Positions 44,647 to 53,589 of a stretch of DNA of 64,000 bases are shown here, one piece after another; the stretch's first letter is position 1; each line of letters opens with the position of its first letter. Source of the DNA: an uncultured Opitutia bacterium (lineage in GTDB: Bacteria; Verrucomicrobiota; Verrucomicrobiia; Opitutales; UBA953); assembly GCA_903840355.1 (NCBI GenBank), contig CAIMFJ010000007.1:124001-188000 (forward strand), in the 5' to 3' direction. Both the position numbers and the translations under genes were made by a program. The notes below the pieces were generated by a model. The model did not search any database. It was not told where the DNA came from and worked only from the letters and a program-made list of their open reading frames with translations.

Positions 44647-45255
44647 TTACCAAGTTTTGGCGAGGTTGAGCAGGTCGAAGGAGGCTTTGGTCATCGCTTC
44701 CTCGCGTTCTTTTTCACCCTGGTTCACACCTTCGGCGTGGATGAACGTGATGTCCCTGATGCCGATGAAATTCAGAATCTTCCGCAGGTAAGTTTCTTGG
44801 AAATCATAATCCGTGCCAGCCACGTAGCCCCCGCGGGAGGTGATGACCAAGGCTTTCTTCCCCAGGACGAGAGGTTCGACGTCACCGCTTTCGTTGATTT
44901 TAAAAGTCATCCCCGCACGGACTACTTGGTCAATCCATGCTTTCAGCGAGGCCGACACGGTGAAGTTGTGCATCGGCGAGGCAATTAACAGCGTGTCGCA
45001 GTTCAGTAATTCATTCGCTAACTCGTCCGAGTGGTGCAGGACGCCTTTCATGGCTGGATCATGTTGATCGGCGGGGGAGAAGGCAGCTCCCACCCAAGCA
45101 TCAGAGATGAAGGGTGGAGGGTGATGCCCCACGTCGCGGTGCGTCACGCGAAGTCCGGGGTATTTAAGTCGGAGAGCTTGAACAAAGCCCGAAGATAACT
45201 TGCGCGTCACCGAGCGTACCGTTCTCGGCGAGGCATCGATGTGCAGGAGCTTCAT
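44647..45255 (-). CDS. azoR: FMN-dependent NADH-azoreductase
   Basis: A 202-aa flavodoxin-like quinone/azo reductase. FMN-phosphate loop Ile-Asp-Ala-Ser-Pro-Arg (6-11) near the N terminus, the flavin-binding Ser-Pro-Met-His-Asn-Phe and the later Ser-Arg-Gly-Gly-Tyr are intact. Members reduce quinones and azo compounds in the cytoplasm and protect against electrophiles. It is a single gene between the convergent Gfo/Idh gene and the sulfatase, 65 bases downstream of the sulfatase stop. Confidence 0.92.
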   Translation of the reverse strand: MKLLHIDASPRTVRSVTRKLSSGFVQALRLKYPGLRVTHRDVGHHPPPFISDAWVGAAFSPADQHDPAMKGVLHHSDELANELLNCDTLLIASPMHNFTVSASLKAWIDQVVRAGMTFKINESGDVEPLVLGKKALVITSRGGYVAGTDYDFQETYLRKILNFIGIRDITFIHAEGVNQGEKEREEAMTKASFDLLNLAKTW

Positions 45256-45320
45256 AGGCTTAACGTAGCCTGATTGTAGCAGAAGTCAAAGGACACTCCC
45301 ACTATCTGCGTGGCGCAGTT

Positions 45321-46745
45321 TTAGTTGCTTTGTTTTAACAAAAGGAGGTGTAAAACTTTGCAAACCTCACTGAAATGGCTGTCTGCGGCTAGATTATGCA
45401 ATTCCTGTTGGTCTTGGCGGTGGTCGTAAAGTTCTACTCCATCTTTGCCCATATTCCACTCGGTGTAGCGGTAGTCATCGGTGCGGACGCTGCGGCCAAT
45501 TGTTACCCCGCTTTTTTTATTTTCATAACGAACTTGGGTAAACGCCGCTCGGGTTACGTGAGTATTGGGTTGAGCCATGATGGAACACAGGCTTCGACCT
45601 TCTAATTGCGCTGGAGCCGTGACTCCGCAGAGTTCGGTGATGGTGGGGTAGAGATCGACGAGTTCGGTAATGCTCTGAGTGCTTCCAGGTTGGAGTCCAG
45701 GGGCCCGGATAATTAATGGGACCCGCGTTGATTCTTCAAAAAGGGAGCGTTTTTGCCAAAGGCCATGTTCGCCGAGGTGGTAACCATGATCACTTAAGAA
45801 GATTACGACGGTATTTTTCGCCAGCCCTTGTTTTTCGAGTTCGGCAAGGACGAGTCCAAATTGGGCATCCATGAAACTTGTCGAAGCTAGGTAGGCCTGT
45901 GTGACCGTGCGTTGTACTTCGGTGTCCATGCCATAGTTGGCCTGCGGGGTGCTCATTAAAGCTCCTTTGGGTTTGGTTTCACGATTCCCAAGAGGTTCTT
46001 GGGGGAGACTAATCTGCGCCCGCGGGTATAACTCAAAATAATGTTTCGGGGCTACGTAGGGTGTGTGAGGTCGGAAGAAGCCCACGGCGAGAAAGAAGGG
46101 TTTGGCGTGCTTCTCTTGTAGAAATTTAACAGCTTGTGCTGCAATTTTACCATCGGTTTGTTCGCTGTCGGTGCCTTCGGCTGCCAGCCAGCTTAAGGTT
46201 GCACCGTAATTGCGAGTCCCTTTTTGAATGGTGGCGGGGTTTTGCCCTTGGCCCGCGAGGATGCTGTAAATTTCATCTTCGTCATCGCAGTCGCGCCCGC
46301 GCGGATTCCAAATTAATTCCCACGATTGTGGGTCATCGAGTCCATTGGTTCCAATTTGTTTAGGGACATCATAATGATACAGTTTGCCGATACGGGCTAC
46401 GGTGTAGTCCAGTTGTTTAAAAAGTTGGGGCAGCGTAACAACGTTCGGGACATTTTGCCGAAACTGAGTCGCATTATCGTAAACTTGAGTGGTGTCAGGT
46501 CTTAGGCCGGTAAGAAACGAGGCACGACTCGGATTACACAGGGCATATTGGCAGTAGGTTCTTTGGAAGGAGAAACCTTCCCGGGCCAGTTGATCGATGT
46601 GCGGGGTGAGGGCTGGACCGCCCAAACATCCCATGGACGCACGGCAGTCATCCGAAACGAGTAGTAGCACGTTGCGTCGCTCAGCGGCGGGGAGGGTGCT
46701 GGTTATAATAAAAAATAAAAAAACAGTAAGTTGGGCGGGCGACAT
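45321..46745 (-). CDS. Exported type I sulfatase (iduronate-2-sulfatase-like)
   Basis: A 474-aa protein from the ATG at 46745, which gives a signal peptide ending Leu-Pro-Ala-Ala-Glu. Metal-binding Asp32-Asp33 and the sulfatase signature Cys70-Asn-Pro-Ser-Arg74 followed by Ala-Ser-Phe-Leu-Thr-Gly are present. Cys70 would be converted to formylglycine by a sulfatase-modifying enzyme encoded elsewhere. Gly-Tyr-His-Leu-Gly-Glu-His and Asp-Leu-Tyr-Pro-Thr resemble iduronate-2-sulfatases, suggesting a sulfated polysaccharide target, but the substrate is inferred. It is 184 bases after the DUF1552 gene, so it may have its own promoter. Confidence 0.92.
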   Translation of the reverse strand: MSPAQLTVFLFFIITSTLPAAERRNVLLLVSDDCRASMGCLGGPALTPHIDQLAREGFSFQRTYCQYALCNPSRASFLTGLRPDTTQVYDNATQFRQNVPNVVTLPQLFKQLDYTVARIGKLYHYDVPKQIGTNGLDDPQSWELIWNPRGRDCDDEDEIYSILAGQGQNPATIQKGTRNYGATLSWLAAEGTDSEQTDGKIAAQAVKFLQEKHAKPFFLAVGFFRPHTPYVAPKHYFELYPRAQISLPQEPLGNRETKPKGALMSTPQANYGMDTEVQRTVTQAYLASTSFMDAQFGLVLAELEKQGLAKNTVVIFLSDHGYHLGEHGLWQKRSLFEESTRVPLIIRAPGLQPGSTQSITELVDLYPTITELCGVTAPAQLEGRSLCSIMAQPNTHVTRAAFTQVRYENKKSGVTIGRSVRTDDYRYTEWNMGKDGVELYDHRQDQQELHNLAADSHFSEVCKVLHLLLLKQSN

Positions 46746-46929
46746 GGGGTAGCCAGTAAGGTAAAGGCTTTGAAGCAAGCCCTCAAGCCCTACTCATCTG
46801 CACCAAGTCTAAATGGGGATACGCGGGCCAACGGCCTGTGATTGCTTTAGATTGGGATGTCTTAAGAAACGGGCTTGGTCGCCTTTAAACTGAGGGGGTA
46901 GTGTTTAGCCAAAGTGTTTAATTCACTAT

Positions 46930-48165
46930 TTATGAATGAAGCCCTCGAAGAGCTCCCGTGCTCGTAGAGAATTTATCCGTCTCAACCCCAAAGTTTTGGA
47001 GCATATTCACGTAGAGGTTTGCTAAGGGCGTATTATTTACCGGGTCGAAGGTTAGGTGTTGGCCGTGACGGAAGCCTCCGCCCGCGAGGAGAATCGGGAG
47101 GTTTTGGTTGCTGTGTGAATTGGCGTTACCGAGGCAACTACCATAAAGCACTTGAGTCCGATCGAGCAGATTTCCTCCTGTTTCTCGGGTGTCACGGAAC
47201 GCAGCCAGCATCTCTGCAAAAACGGACAGTTGGGCTTCCTCGATTTTGCGTAGTTCGGCAATTTTATCGGGTTCGTTGCCATGGTGGGTTAGCCCATGCG
47301 TTTCATTTTTAACTCCTGCGACGTGTGGGACGACCGAGAAGGTGCTGAGAGACAGGGTCACGACCCGGGTGCTATCGGTTTGGAGTGCGAGCCGGATGAG
47401 GTCGAACATCAGACGAGAACGGGCGATGACTTCATTAGCATCAGCAATATCCTTGGGCATGGGATAATCGACGGTGGGTTTGGGACGATTTTCCCAAGCT
47501 AGGTTACGTTGCAGACGTGTTTCTAGTTCGCGAATGCTCTCAAAGTATTGATCAATCCGACCCCTATCTTGAGCATCTGAGTTACGCGCGAGTTGTTTAG
47601 TTTTTTCGAGTAACAAATCTAGGATACTCCCTCCGGCGGCGATACGTCGCATGGTAGCCGCTTTTTCTTCAGGTGTGCCAGCGACGAAAAGTCTACGATA
47701 GAGACGTTCGGCGCTGGTTTCCGCAGGCAGAATAACCCCGGAATGTGAGACTGCAATTGAGTCGGCATAATGTTCACCTTGGCGGACTGAGATAGCGAGC
47801 GAAGGAAAACGGGTGTCATTGCCGATTTTTTCAGCTAAGAATTGATCGAGGGAGAGGGTGTTACGGAAAGTTGGTTGCCCAGGGTGGGGTGCACCTGAGA
47901 GAAAACATTGTCCAGCGTGGTGATTGCCATCGACTCCAGGATGAGAGAGCCCCGCAAACGTGGTGATGTAATTACCATGTGAGGATAGTAAATCAAGGTA
48001 GGGACTTGAGGATTCCCCAGTCTTAGGAAAGAAATAATATGGCATCATGCCCAACGGTACATGAATGGCGACGAGGCGCTTGGGTGGGAGTTTTTCTGCC
48101 TCCCGACCTAGGGCGGGAAGGGCTAGGCAAGCGCCCGCAGCAAAGAGGAAGTTTCGACGATTCAT
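46930..48165 (-). CDS. DUF1552 protein with twin-arginine signal
   Basis: A 411-aa protein. The N terminus Arg3-Arg4-Asn-Phe-Leu-Phe-Ala-Ala-Gly is a Tat signal, so it is exported folded. The rest follows the DUF1552 pattern: Gly-Met-Met-Pro-Tyr-Tyr-Phe-Phe-Pro, His-Pro-Gly-Val-Asp-Gly-Asn-His-His-Ala-Gly, Ser-Leu-Asp-Gln-Phe, a His-Gly-Leu-Thr-His-His-Gly segment and a C-terminal Ala-Asn-Leu-Tyr-Val-Asn-Met-Leu. Its function is unknown; in planctomycetes and verrucomicrobia it is nearly always encoded beside the DUF1592-group cytochrome, as here (13-base gap). The conserved His clusters suggest a metal site. Confidence 0.9.
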   Translation of the reverse strand: MNRRNFLFAAGACLALPALGREAEKLPPKRLVAIHVPLGMMPYYFFPKTGESSSPYLDLLSSHGNYITTFAGLSHPGVDGNHHAGQCFLSGAPHPGQPTFRNTLSLDQFLAEKIGNDTRFPSLAISVRQGEHYADSIAVSHSGVILPAETSAERLYRRLFVAGTPEEKAATMRRIAAGGSILDLLLEKTKQLARNSDAQDRGRIDQYFESIRELETRLQRNLAWENRPKPTVDYPMPKDIADANEVIARSRLMFDLIRLALQTDSTRVVTLSLSTFSVVPHVAGVKNETHGLTHHGNEPDKIAELRKIEEAQLSVFAEMLAAFRDTRETGGNLLDRTQVLYGSCLGNANSHSNQNLPILLAGGGFRHGQHLTFDPVNNTPLANLYVNMLQNFGVETDKFSTSTGALRGLHS

Positions 48166-48178
48166 AACTAGGTTATCG

Positions 48179-50797
48179 TTAGTTGGGGAGAAAGAGGGGG
48201 CTTTGAGCTAGGGCGTGAATCAGTGAGCGTAGCCCATAGCGTTCCTTTTTAGTCTCCATTACAATTCGATGAATCTCAGCCCGATCTGCGAAGTTGATAT
48301 CGGAGCCAGTGGCATAACGTGCGAGATGACCAACAAACGCTTGGGCGATGGTTACATCGTCCGCGGCAAGTAGGTCAATGAATTGAGCGGTGTCCTTGAA
48401 GGTGCGCCCATCTCGGAGTTCGCCCGAGGCGTTCACTATTTTACCAATTTTGTATTCAATTTTCCAATTAGTATGACCTTTTTCTGGAGGGGTATCTCCT
48501 TGGCCATTGGAGCGGTAGTTTAATCTTTGCCCGCCGATGGGGTCAAAGGATTCGAGGGCGAAACCGGGTGCATCGATTTTGGCGTGGCACGCGATACAGT
48601 TGGGATTGTTGCGGTGCTTGGAAAGTTGCTCCCGAATGGTTGTCGCCCCGCGTGTATCGGGGTCGACTGCAGAGACACCAGGTGGGGGTGGTGGGGGAGG
48701 TCTATCGAGCAGACGATCGGAAACCCAGACTCCACGTTTCACTGGTGAGGTGGTAGTGCCGTTGGCAGTCAGTTTATGGATGGCAGCTTGTCCTAGTAGT
48801 CCACCGCGGAGACTGTTAGGGGGAAGTGGAACTTTGCGTATTTCAACCCCAGTGACGCCTGAGATTCCATAGTGCTCAGCTAAACGTTGCGTGAGCATGG
48901 CGAAGTCTGGCTTGAGAAGCGAACCCGCAGGTTGGTTGTGCATGATAAGTTCCCGGAGAAAGGCGGGCGTTTCGGCAGCGACCCCCTGTCCGAGTAGGTA
49001 GCTGTATTCGGGGTAGAGGAGGGGGTCAGGGTTGGTCTCGTCAAGTCGGTGAAGTTCGAGCCACTGCTTGGCGAAGTCCTGAATGAAGCGCTCAGCTCTC
49101 GGATCCCCGAGTAGTCGGTCTACTTGGGTGCGGAGCACTTCTGGTCGGTGTAGCGTATGGTTACGGGCTGTTGCGAGCAAAGCCTCATCGGGAGGGCCGT
49201 CCCACAACCAATAGGCGAGACGGCTTGCGAGAGCATTGTCGTCGGTCAATCTGGGAAGAAAGAGGAACTCAGGGGAGGTTAGTATGGCGACATAGACACG
49301 TCGCATTGCATCTTCAAAGCAGTCGTTGGCCTCGAGCCGGGTCTGGAGTAATTTGAGATAGGGTTCGATTTCTGATTCAGTGACGTCGCGACGGAACGCT
49401 TGCGGCAGGAAAGCGACAAGTAGGTCATGGGCATCTTTGACGGGATTTTCAGATTGGACTGTTTCCAACTTGGGTTCACGTTCAGCGGGTGTAAGGTCAA
49501 AGTAGATACTGGGTAGGTAGCCAGGGATACTCCGGATTTTTTCGCGCCGTGGAGGGATGACGGTCGTGCCATTGGCCAGAGTTTTTATCGGCAGTTTGCC
49601 GAAGAGACGTGTATGGCTCGTCGGCGGCCAGATAGGGTTGAGGGGGCCTTCGATCTCAAACCAGTCAAGGGCCACGCCAGGACCGATGTGCTTGATAGCA
49701 CGCCCTGCGATTTGGCCGATGCGTAATCCGTTCCACGGGACCGAAACCGGATCGAAGACGATGGATTCATGGGCGTCGAGCCAGGCCACAATCTCGCCTT
49801 CCTTCGATTCCATGGACGGTGCTGTGAATGTGGAGAGGGGTCGGCCGCCTTCTTGCTGTTTGCCTTCCTCATGCGCGCGTAAGACCCCCGCTTGCGGGGC
49901 ATCGCTGGAGTTCGGGTGTCCATTGGCCCAGCGGAAGCCCCAGATCGAGAGACGCAGGCGATAATTACCGGCGTAGATTGGCGAGACATTCATTGCCGCC
50001 TCATAGCCAGCGAGGTTGGGGTTGAGAAGTCCGACCGCACTTTGGCTTTGGGCGACCGCAGGGCTTTTGACTAACTGTCCCCGCCCAGCCAAGTCAGGTC
50101 CCTCATCTCCGACGTATCCCTTCTTATCCTCAAATCCACCGCGGACGGGCAACGCGGGGTCGGGCTGCTTATCTTTTAATAGGACGAATTGTCCTTGGGC
50201 GAGATTGCCACCAAACTTAAAGAGACCCGCAGGATAAATCCGCTTATGATAGACTCGTGGTGGCGTGCTCTGCGTAGCAATTGCGAGGTCCAAAGCTTTT
50301 TCTACCGCCTCCTGATAAGCGGCGAGGTGTCCGGGGGAAAGATCGAGTCCGTTGCCGATTTTATCGTATCCAGCTACGCGTCCGTCGGCAGGGAGTAAGG
50401 AGATGATATCTAGGTGCGGCAGTGCGAGCAGGTCTTTGAGCGAGTTCTCGAATTCTTGGCGCGTCAGTCGACGTAGACCCATGCGATGTGGGTGGGTGGA
50501 CGTGATGTCATTCGCTAGCTGAGTTCTGAGTTCGGTGACGAAGGCATCGCGTTCGACCGCCGACGGGTGCAACTTTTTTTTGGCTGGGGGCATCTCCCCG
50601 TCCGCGATGGCATCATACACCTGAATCCATTTTTCAGGCTTGGCGGCGTCGTAGTGCAGCGCGGTCAGATCGAGTCCGCCTTTCCTTGTTTCCGTATCAT
50701 GGCATTCGAAGCAGTATTTCTCAAAGAAGGCATGAGTATCCAAGGCGGACACATTGCCACAGATTAGAAATAATAGGATAGCGAGCCGCCCGAACAT
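48179..50797 (-). CDS. DUF1587/1592/1588/1585 cytochrome-c-like protein
   Basis: An 872-aa exported protein from the ATG at 50797; the open frame has a TTG ten codons earlier. Haem-binding Cys29-Phe-Glu-Cys-His33 follows the signal peptide, in a cytochrome-c-like domain. The DUF1587 part (Arg-Arg-Leu-Thr-Arg-x-Glu-Phe-Glu-Asn) comes next. DUF1592 (Ser-Arg-Leu-Ala-Tyr-Trp-Leu-Trp-Asp) and DUF1588 with a run of seven prolines follow. A second Cys-Ile-Ala-Cys-His lies near residue 735, and DUF1585 ends the chain. A unique-looking middle part (about 190-400) may bind a ligand. Its role, perhaps electron transfer tied to polymer oxidation, is unproven. The start is one base after the upstream stop. 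Confidence 0.9.
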   Translation of the reverse strand: MFGRLAILLFLICGNVSALDTHAFFEKYCFECHDTETRKGGLDLTALHYDAAKPEKWIQVYDAIADGEMPPAKKKLHPSAVERDAFVTELRTQLANDITSTHPHRMGLRRLTRQEFENSLKDLLALPHLDIISLLPADGRVAGYDKIGNGLDLSPGHLAAYQEAVEKALDLAIATQSTPPRVYHKRIYPAGLFKFGGNLAQGQFVLLKDKQPDPALPVRGGFEDKKGYVGDEGPDLAGRGQLVKSPAVAQSQSAVGLLNPNLAGYEAAMNVSPIYAGNYRLRLSIWGFRWANGHPNSSDAPQAGVLRAHEEGKQQEGGRPLSTFTAPSMESKEGEIVAWLDAHESIVFDPVSVPWNGLRIGQIAGRAIKHIGPGVALDWFEIEGPLNPIWPPTSHTRLFGKLPIKTLANGTTVIPPRREKIRSIPGYLPSIYFDLTPAEREPKLETVQSENPVKDAHDLLVAFLPQAFRRDVTESEIEPYLKLLQTRLEANDCFEDAMRRVYVAILTSPEFLFLPRLTDDNALASRLAYWLWDGPPDEALLATARNHTLHRPEVLRTQVDRLLGDPRAERFIQDFAKQWLELHRLDETNPDPLLYPEYSYLLGQGVAAETPAFLRELIMHNQPAGSLLKPDFAMLTQRLAEHYGISGVTGVEIRKVPLPPNSLRGGLLGQAAIHKLTANGTTTSPVKRGVWVSDRLLDRPPPPPPPGVSAVDPDTRGATTIREQLSKHRNNPNCIACHAKIDAPGFALESFDPIGGQRLNYRSNGQGDTPPEKGHTNWKIEYKIGKIVNASGELRDGRTFKDTAQFIDLLAADDVTIAQAFVGHLARYATGSDINFADRAEIHRIVMETKKERYGLRSLIHALAQSPLFLPN

Positions 50798-50798
50798 G

Positions 50799-52622
50799 TT
50801 AACGTTTAAGAGCCGAATCGACGGCAATCTTTAGCTTGGCGGCAAAGATTTCGTAGCCGTTGAGGTTCAGATGCAGGTACTTATCGGAGTAAAGTTCACT
50901 TTTCAGAGTGCCGTCGGCGTGCGTGAAGGCGTCACCTAGGTCGAGGACGCGAACTTGGGGGTCGGCTTCCAATTTTAAACTATCGAGGGCCGCATTCACT
51001 TCGCGCACCTTGGCGCCGACTTCCTTGCTGGGATCGAAGGCCGGTAAGATTTTTACGAGGATGACTTGTGACTTCGGGCAGCGGAGGCGGAGGTTTGCGA
51101 CGCACAACTTGATGCCTTGAGTCGCTGCACTGACGGGAACGCCATTGGCTTGGATGAGTGGTGCGTTATTCACGCCAATCATCAACACGATGATCTTGGG
51201 CGAGGCACCGTTGAGGGCACCGTGGTCGAGGCGCCAGAGGATGTGTTCCATGCGGTCGCCCCCGATTCCGAGGTTCACGGACTTTAGTCCTCCAAAGTAT
51301 TTTTGCCAGGCCGCATTGAATGGTGTACCATCAAAACCCCCGCCCCAACCTTGGGTGATACTGTCGCCAAGCAATGCAATATCGATGGCACCGGCGGCCT
51401 GGACATTGGCAATGTTGGTGGCGTGATGGGCAAGCCAGGCGTTGCCGTAGGTTGCATCCTTTTCACTCCAGTGTCCTGCCGTGGGTGTCACGAACCACAT
51501 TTCCGGCAAATGCTTATTGACCTCATGGCCCGGTTTGCGGGTGTATTCCTCTTTGTTGACCCAAATCGTTTCGGCTTCGGTCAGTGGCCAGCCTGTCAGT
51601 TGTGAGTCGAGTTTGCCTAAATTATAAGGGGCGTAGGGGTAAAGCAGGGACTTTCCGTCTGGAGTCTTGGGGGTTGGTCCGCTGGTCGTGGTGTGGCTGG
51701 ACTCGGATACTGCAATTGGCTTGGCCAAAGCATCTTGGTTCGGGAGCACGACGGCGGTTCCTAACCCCTTACCACCGAGCGTTGGATCCAGCAGTGGCTT
51801 TAGTCGGGAGGCGTAGACAGCATACCCTGCGAGCGATAGGTGGATGTTATCGTGCGAGAATAAATTTTGTTTAATCGTACCGTCGGCGTTCAGGAAATCT
51901 TGGGTCAGGTCGAGTACCTTAACCTTGGAATCTGAGTCTAACTTGAGTTTATCAATCTCGAGGTTTGTTAGCAGGATGTCTTGGTAGAAACGAACCTTGG
52001 GGTTATGACAGGGTAGAATCTTCGCGACAACAATGGATGCTTCAGGGAATTTTTCACGCAGGTTAGCAAGGCAGGCTCGCACCCCTTGGGCGGCAGCGGA
52101 GACGCCCGTTTCAGGCGTGAAGAACATGTTGTTATTACCAATCATCAGGACGATAGCACGGGGTTTAAGACCTTCGACGCCCCCGTGGTCGAGACGCCAG
52201 AGGACATTCTGAGTCTTGTCTCCGCCAATGCCGATGTTGATGGTCTTGGCATTGGGAAAGGCCTTCAGCCAAGCGTCGTTGAGGATTCCTTTGTCCAGCG
52301 GGCTACCCCATTGCTGGGTGATGGAGTCGCCGACCAGTAGAACATCGCATGGTCCGGGGTTTCTTTGCACGTAAGTAACCAACTTTGCATGTGTATCCAC
52401 CCAACTTGTACCACCCCAAGTTCCTGCCGACGGCACTTCTGGCCATAGGTGAGGTAGGTGCTGGTTTAGTTCGCGTCCTGGCCGGCGTTCGTATTCGGGT
52501 TTTGCAATGAATGCGGTTTCCTCGGGCGTGAGTGGCCATCCCGTTGGTTGCGGATCCGCTGGCTGGTGGGCATAGTCGAGGGCGAGAAGTGGAGTGGCAA
52601 TGAGGATGAATAAACGTCTCAT
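50799..52622 (-). CDS. Tandem SGNH/GDSL hydrolase, two copies in one chain
   Basis: A 607-aa exported protein made of two homologous halves (about 20-290 and 335-607). Each half starts with Thr-Gly-Trp-Pro-Leu-Thr and a Pro-Gly-x-Glu-x-Asn-x-His-Leu-Pro arm, followed by an SGNH domain. Block I Gly-Asp-Ser-Ile-Thr holds Ser100 and Ser421; block III is Gly-Asn-Asn-Asn and Gly-Val-Asn-Asn. Block V is Asp258-x2-His261 in the first half. In the second half, Asp580 and His584 are four apart, with Lys at the usual Asp place. Such enzymes de-esterify carbohydrates or lipids. It lies between the anti-sigma-like gene (21 bases) and the cytochrome gene. Confidence 0.9.
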   Translation of the reverse strand: MRRLFILIATPLLALDYAHQPADPQPTGWPLTPEETAFIAKPEYERRPGRELNQHLPHLWPEVPSAGTWGGTSWVDTHAKLVTYVQRNPGPCDVLLVGDSITQQWGSPLDKGILNDAWLKAFPNAKTINIGIGGDKTQNVLWRLDHGGVEGLKPRAIVLMIGNNNMFFTPETGVSAAAQGVRACLANLREKFPEASIVVAKILPCHNPKVRFYQDILLTNLEIDKLKLDSDSKVKVLDLTQDFLNADGTIKQNLFSHDNIHLSLAGYAVYASRLKPLLDPTLGGKGLGTAVVLPNQDALAKPIAVSESSHTTTSGPTPKTPDGKSLLYPYAPYNLGKLDSQLTGWPLTEAETIWVNKEEYTRKPGHEVNKHLPEMWFVTPTAGHWSEKDATYGNAWLAHHATNIANVQAAGAIDIALLGDSITQGWGGGFDGTPFNAAWQKYFGGLKSVNLGIGGDRMEHILWRLDHGALNGASPKIIVLMIGVNNAPLIQANGVPVSAATQGIKLCVANLRLRCPKSQVILVKILPAFDPSKEVGAKVREVNAALDSLKLEADPQVRVLDLGDAFTHADGTLKSELYSDKYLHLNLNGYEIFAAKLKIAVDSALKR

Positions 52623-52643
52623 AGGGTGATGGCGTAAAAGATT

Positions 52644-53585
52644 TTAGCGGCTGGCCACCTCGCCCTTATTTTGCCGTGTGTGCAGAATTAGCCGAATATC
52701 AGTAGCGAATTGCTCGCCAAGTTTAGGTGATGCTTGTCCAGGTTGCCCAGCACTGCCAGCGCCAAGATGGACGACGAGGAATCCTGCGGTGGGAGGGAGT
52801 ACGCAGCGCGACGTGATTCGTTGCCATGCTTGTGGTTTGGCTCCAGAACTGACGTAGAATTTAGCGCCGCTGGCTAAGATTTGATCTTCTTGGGGTGGCC
52901 AGTGCTTAGCGATACTTTCAGGTGCCCCCTCGAACGTATAGACTTTTACAATAAAGCGAATCGGTTCCCCCTTAACACTGCGGTTGTCTAGCAGGTTGGC
53001 TTGGAGTTCGACGTAAGCTTCGCTTGAGGCTAGGAGTTGATCGCGTACCGAACTGAGGTCGATAATTTGAAAAACGTCGCAAGATTGGTGAGGGCTATTG
53101 GGGATGTTGGGTTCGCCGGCTGCTTCCAAAAAACGCAGAGCGGTCGCATGTCCTGATGCTGAGGCAATTTCACTGGGATCACCACCCCATTTAAAGGTCT
53201 CGGTGGGAAAGCCCTCGGGCAGGTGCCCTTTTAGTATTTGGAAGTTACCATCATGAATCCCTAGAGGTTTAATCTCAAGGTGTTCAGCTTGGGCGGCCAT
53301 CAGCCAACTGAGTGAGACTAAGGTTAGGCCTATGGCGAGTAATACGGCTGTAATTCTTAATTTTTGATTCCGTTCGACCAAAATCGAAGGTTGGGCACTG
53401 GCTTGTTCAAGGTTCAGCTCATCGAGTGTCGTATGCAGTTGTCCATGGAAGCTTGCCTCAGTGCGGAAGTAAGCGAGGGCTTCATGGTTCGAGCGAAGTA
53501 ATTCGCTAAGCTCGGCAGCCTCGCTGGGAGTTAGGCGAGACTCCGACCAAGCTTCAAAAAGAGTATCAAGGCGTTTTTGATTCAT
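52644..53585 (-). CDS. Membrane-anchored anti-sigma-factor-like (FecR-like) protein
   Basis: A 313-aa protein directly after the sigma gene (four-base gap). The N-terminal cytoplasmic 75 residues (Leu-x2-Ala-Trp-x-Glu-Ser-Arg-Leu-Thr-Pro-x-Glu-Ala, then Leu-Leu-Arg-Ser-Asn-x-Glu-Ala) match the region before the membrane helix in planctomycete/verrucomicrobial FecR-like proteins. One transmembrane helix spans about 77-97, and a roughly 210-residue periplasmic beta-rich domain follows. No zinc-type anti-sigma motif (His-x3-Cys-x2-Cys) is present. Inference: it holds the sigma factor until an envelope signal arrives. Gene order sigma, anti-sigma supports this. Confidence 0.75.
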   Translation of the reverse strand: MNQKRLDTLFEAWSESRLTPSEAAELSELLRSNHEALAYFRTEASFHGQLHTTLDELNLEQASAQPSILVERNQKLRITAVLLAIGLTLVSLSWLMAAQAEHLEIKPLGIHDGNFQILKGHLPEGFPTETFKWGGDPSEIASASGHATALRFLEAAGEPNIPNSPHQSCDVFQIIDLSSVRDQLLASSEAYVELQANLLDNRSVKGEPIRFIVKVYTFEGAPESIAKHWPPQEDQILASGAKFYVSSGAKPQAWQRITSRCVLPPTAGFLVVHLGAGSAGQPGQASPKLGEQFATDIRLILHTRQNKGEVASR

Positions 53586-53589
53586 AAAT

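Noticed and set aside
46746-46929. Possible small RNA or tRNA in the 184-base gap before the sulfatase
   Set aside because: No cloverleaf, no strong hairpin and no promoter-terminator pair; probably a promoter region.
48690-48712. Run of prolines in the DUF1592 protein as a tandem-repeat or frameshift artefact
   Set aside because: A proline run at this place is usual in the DUF1588 region of this family and the frame stays open with conserved motifs on both sides.
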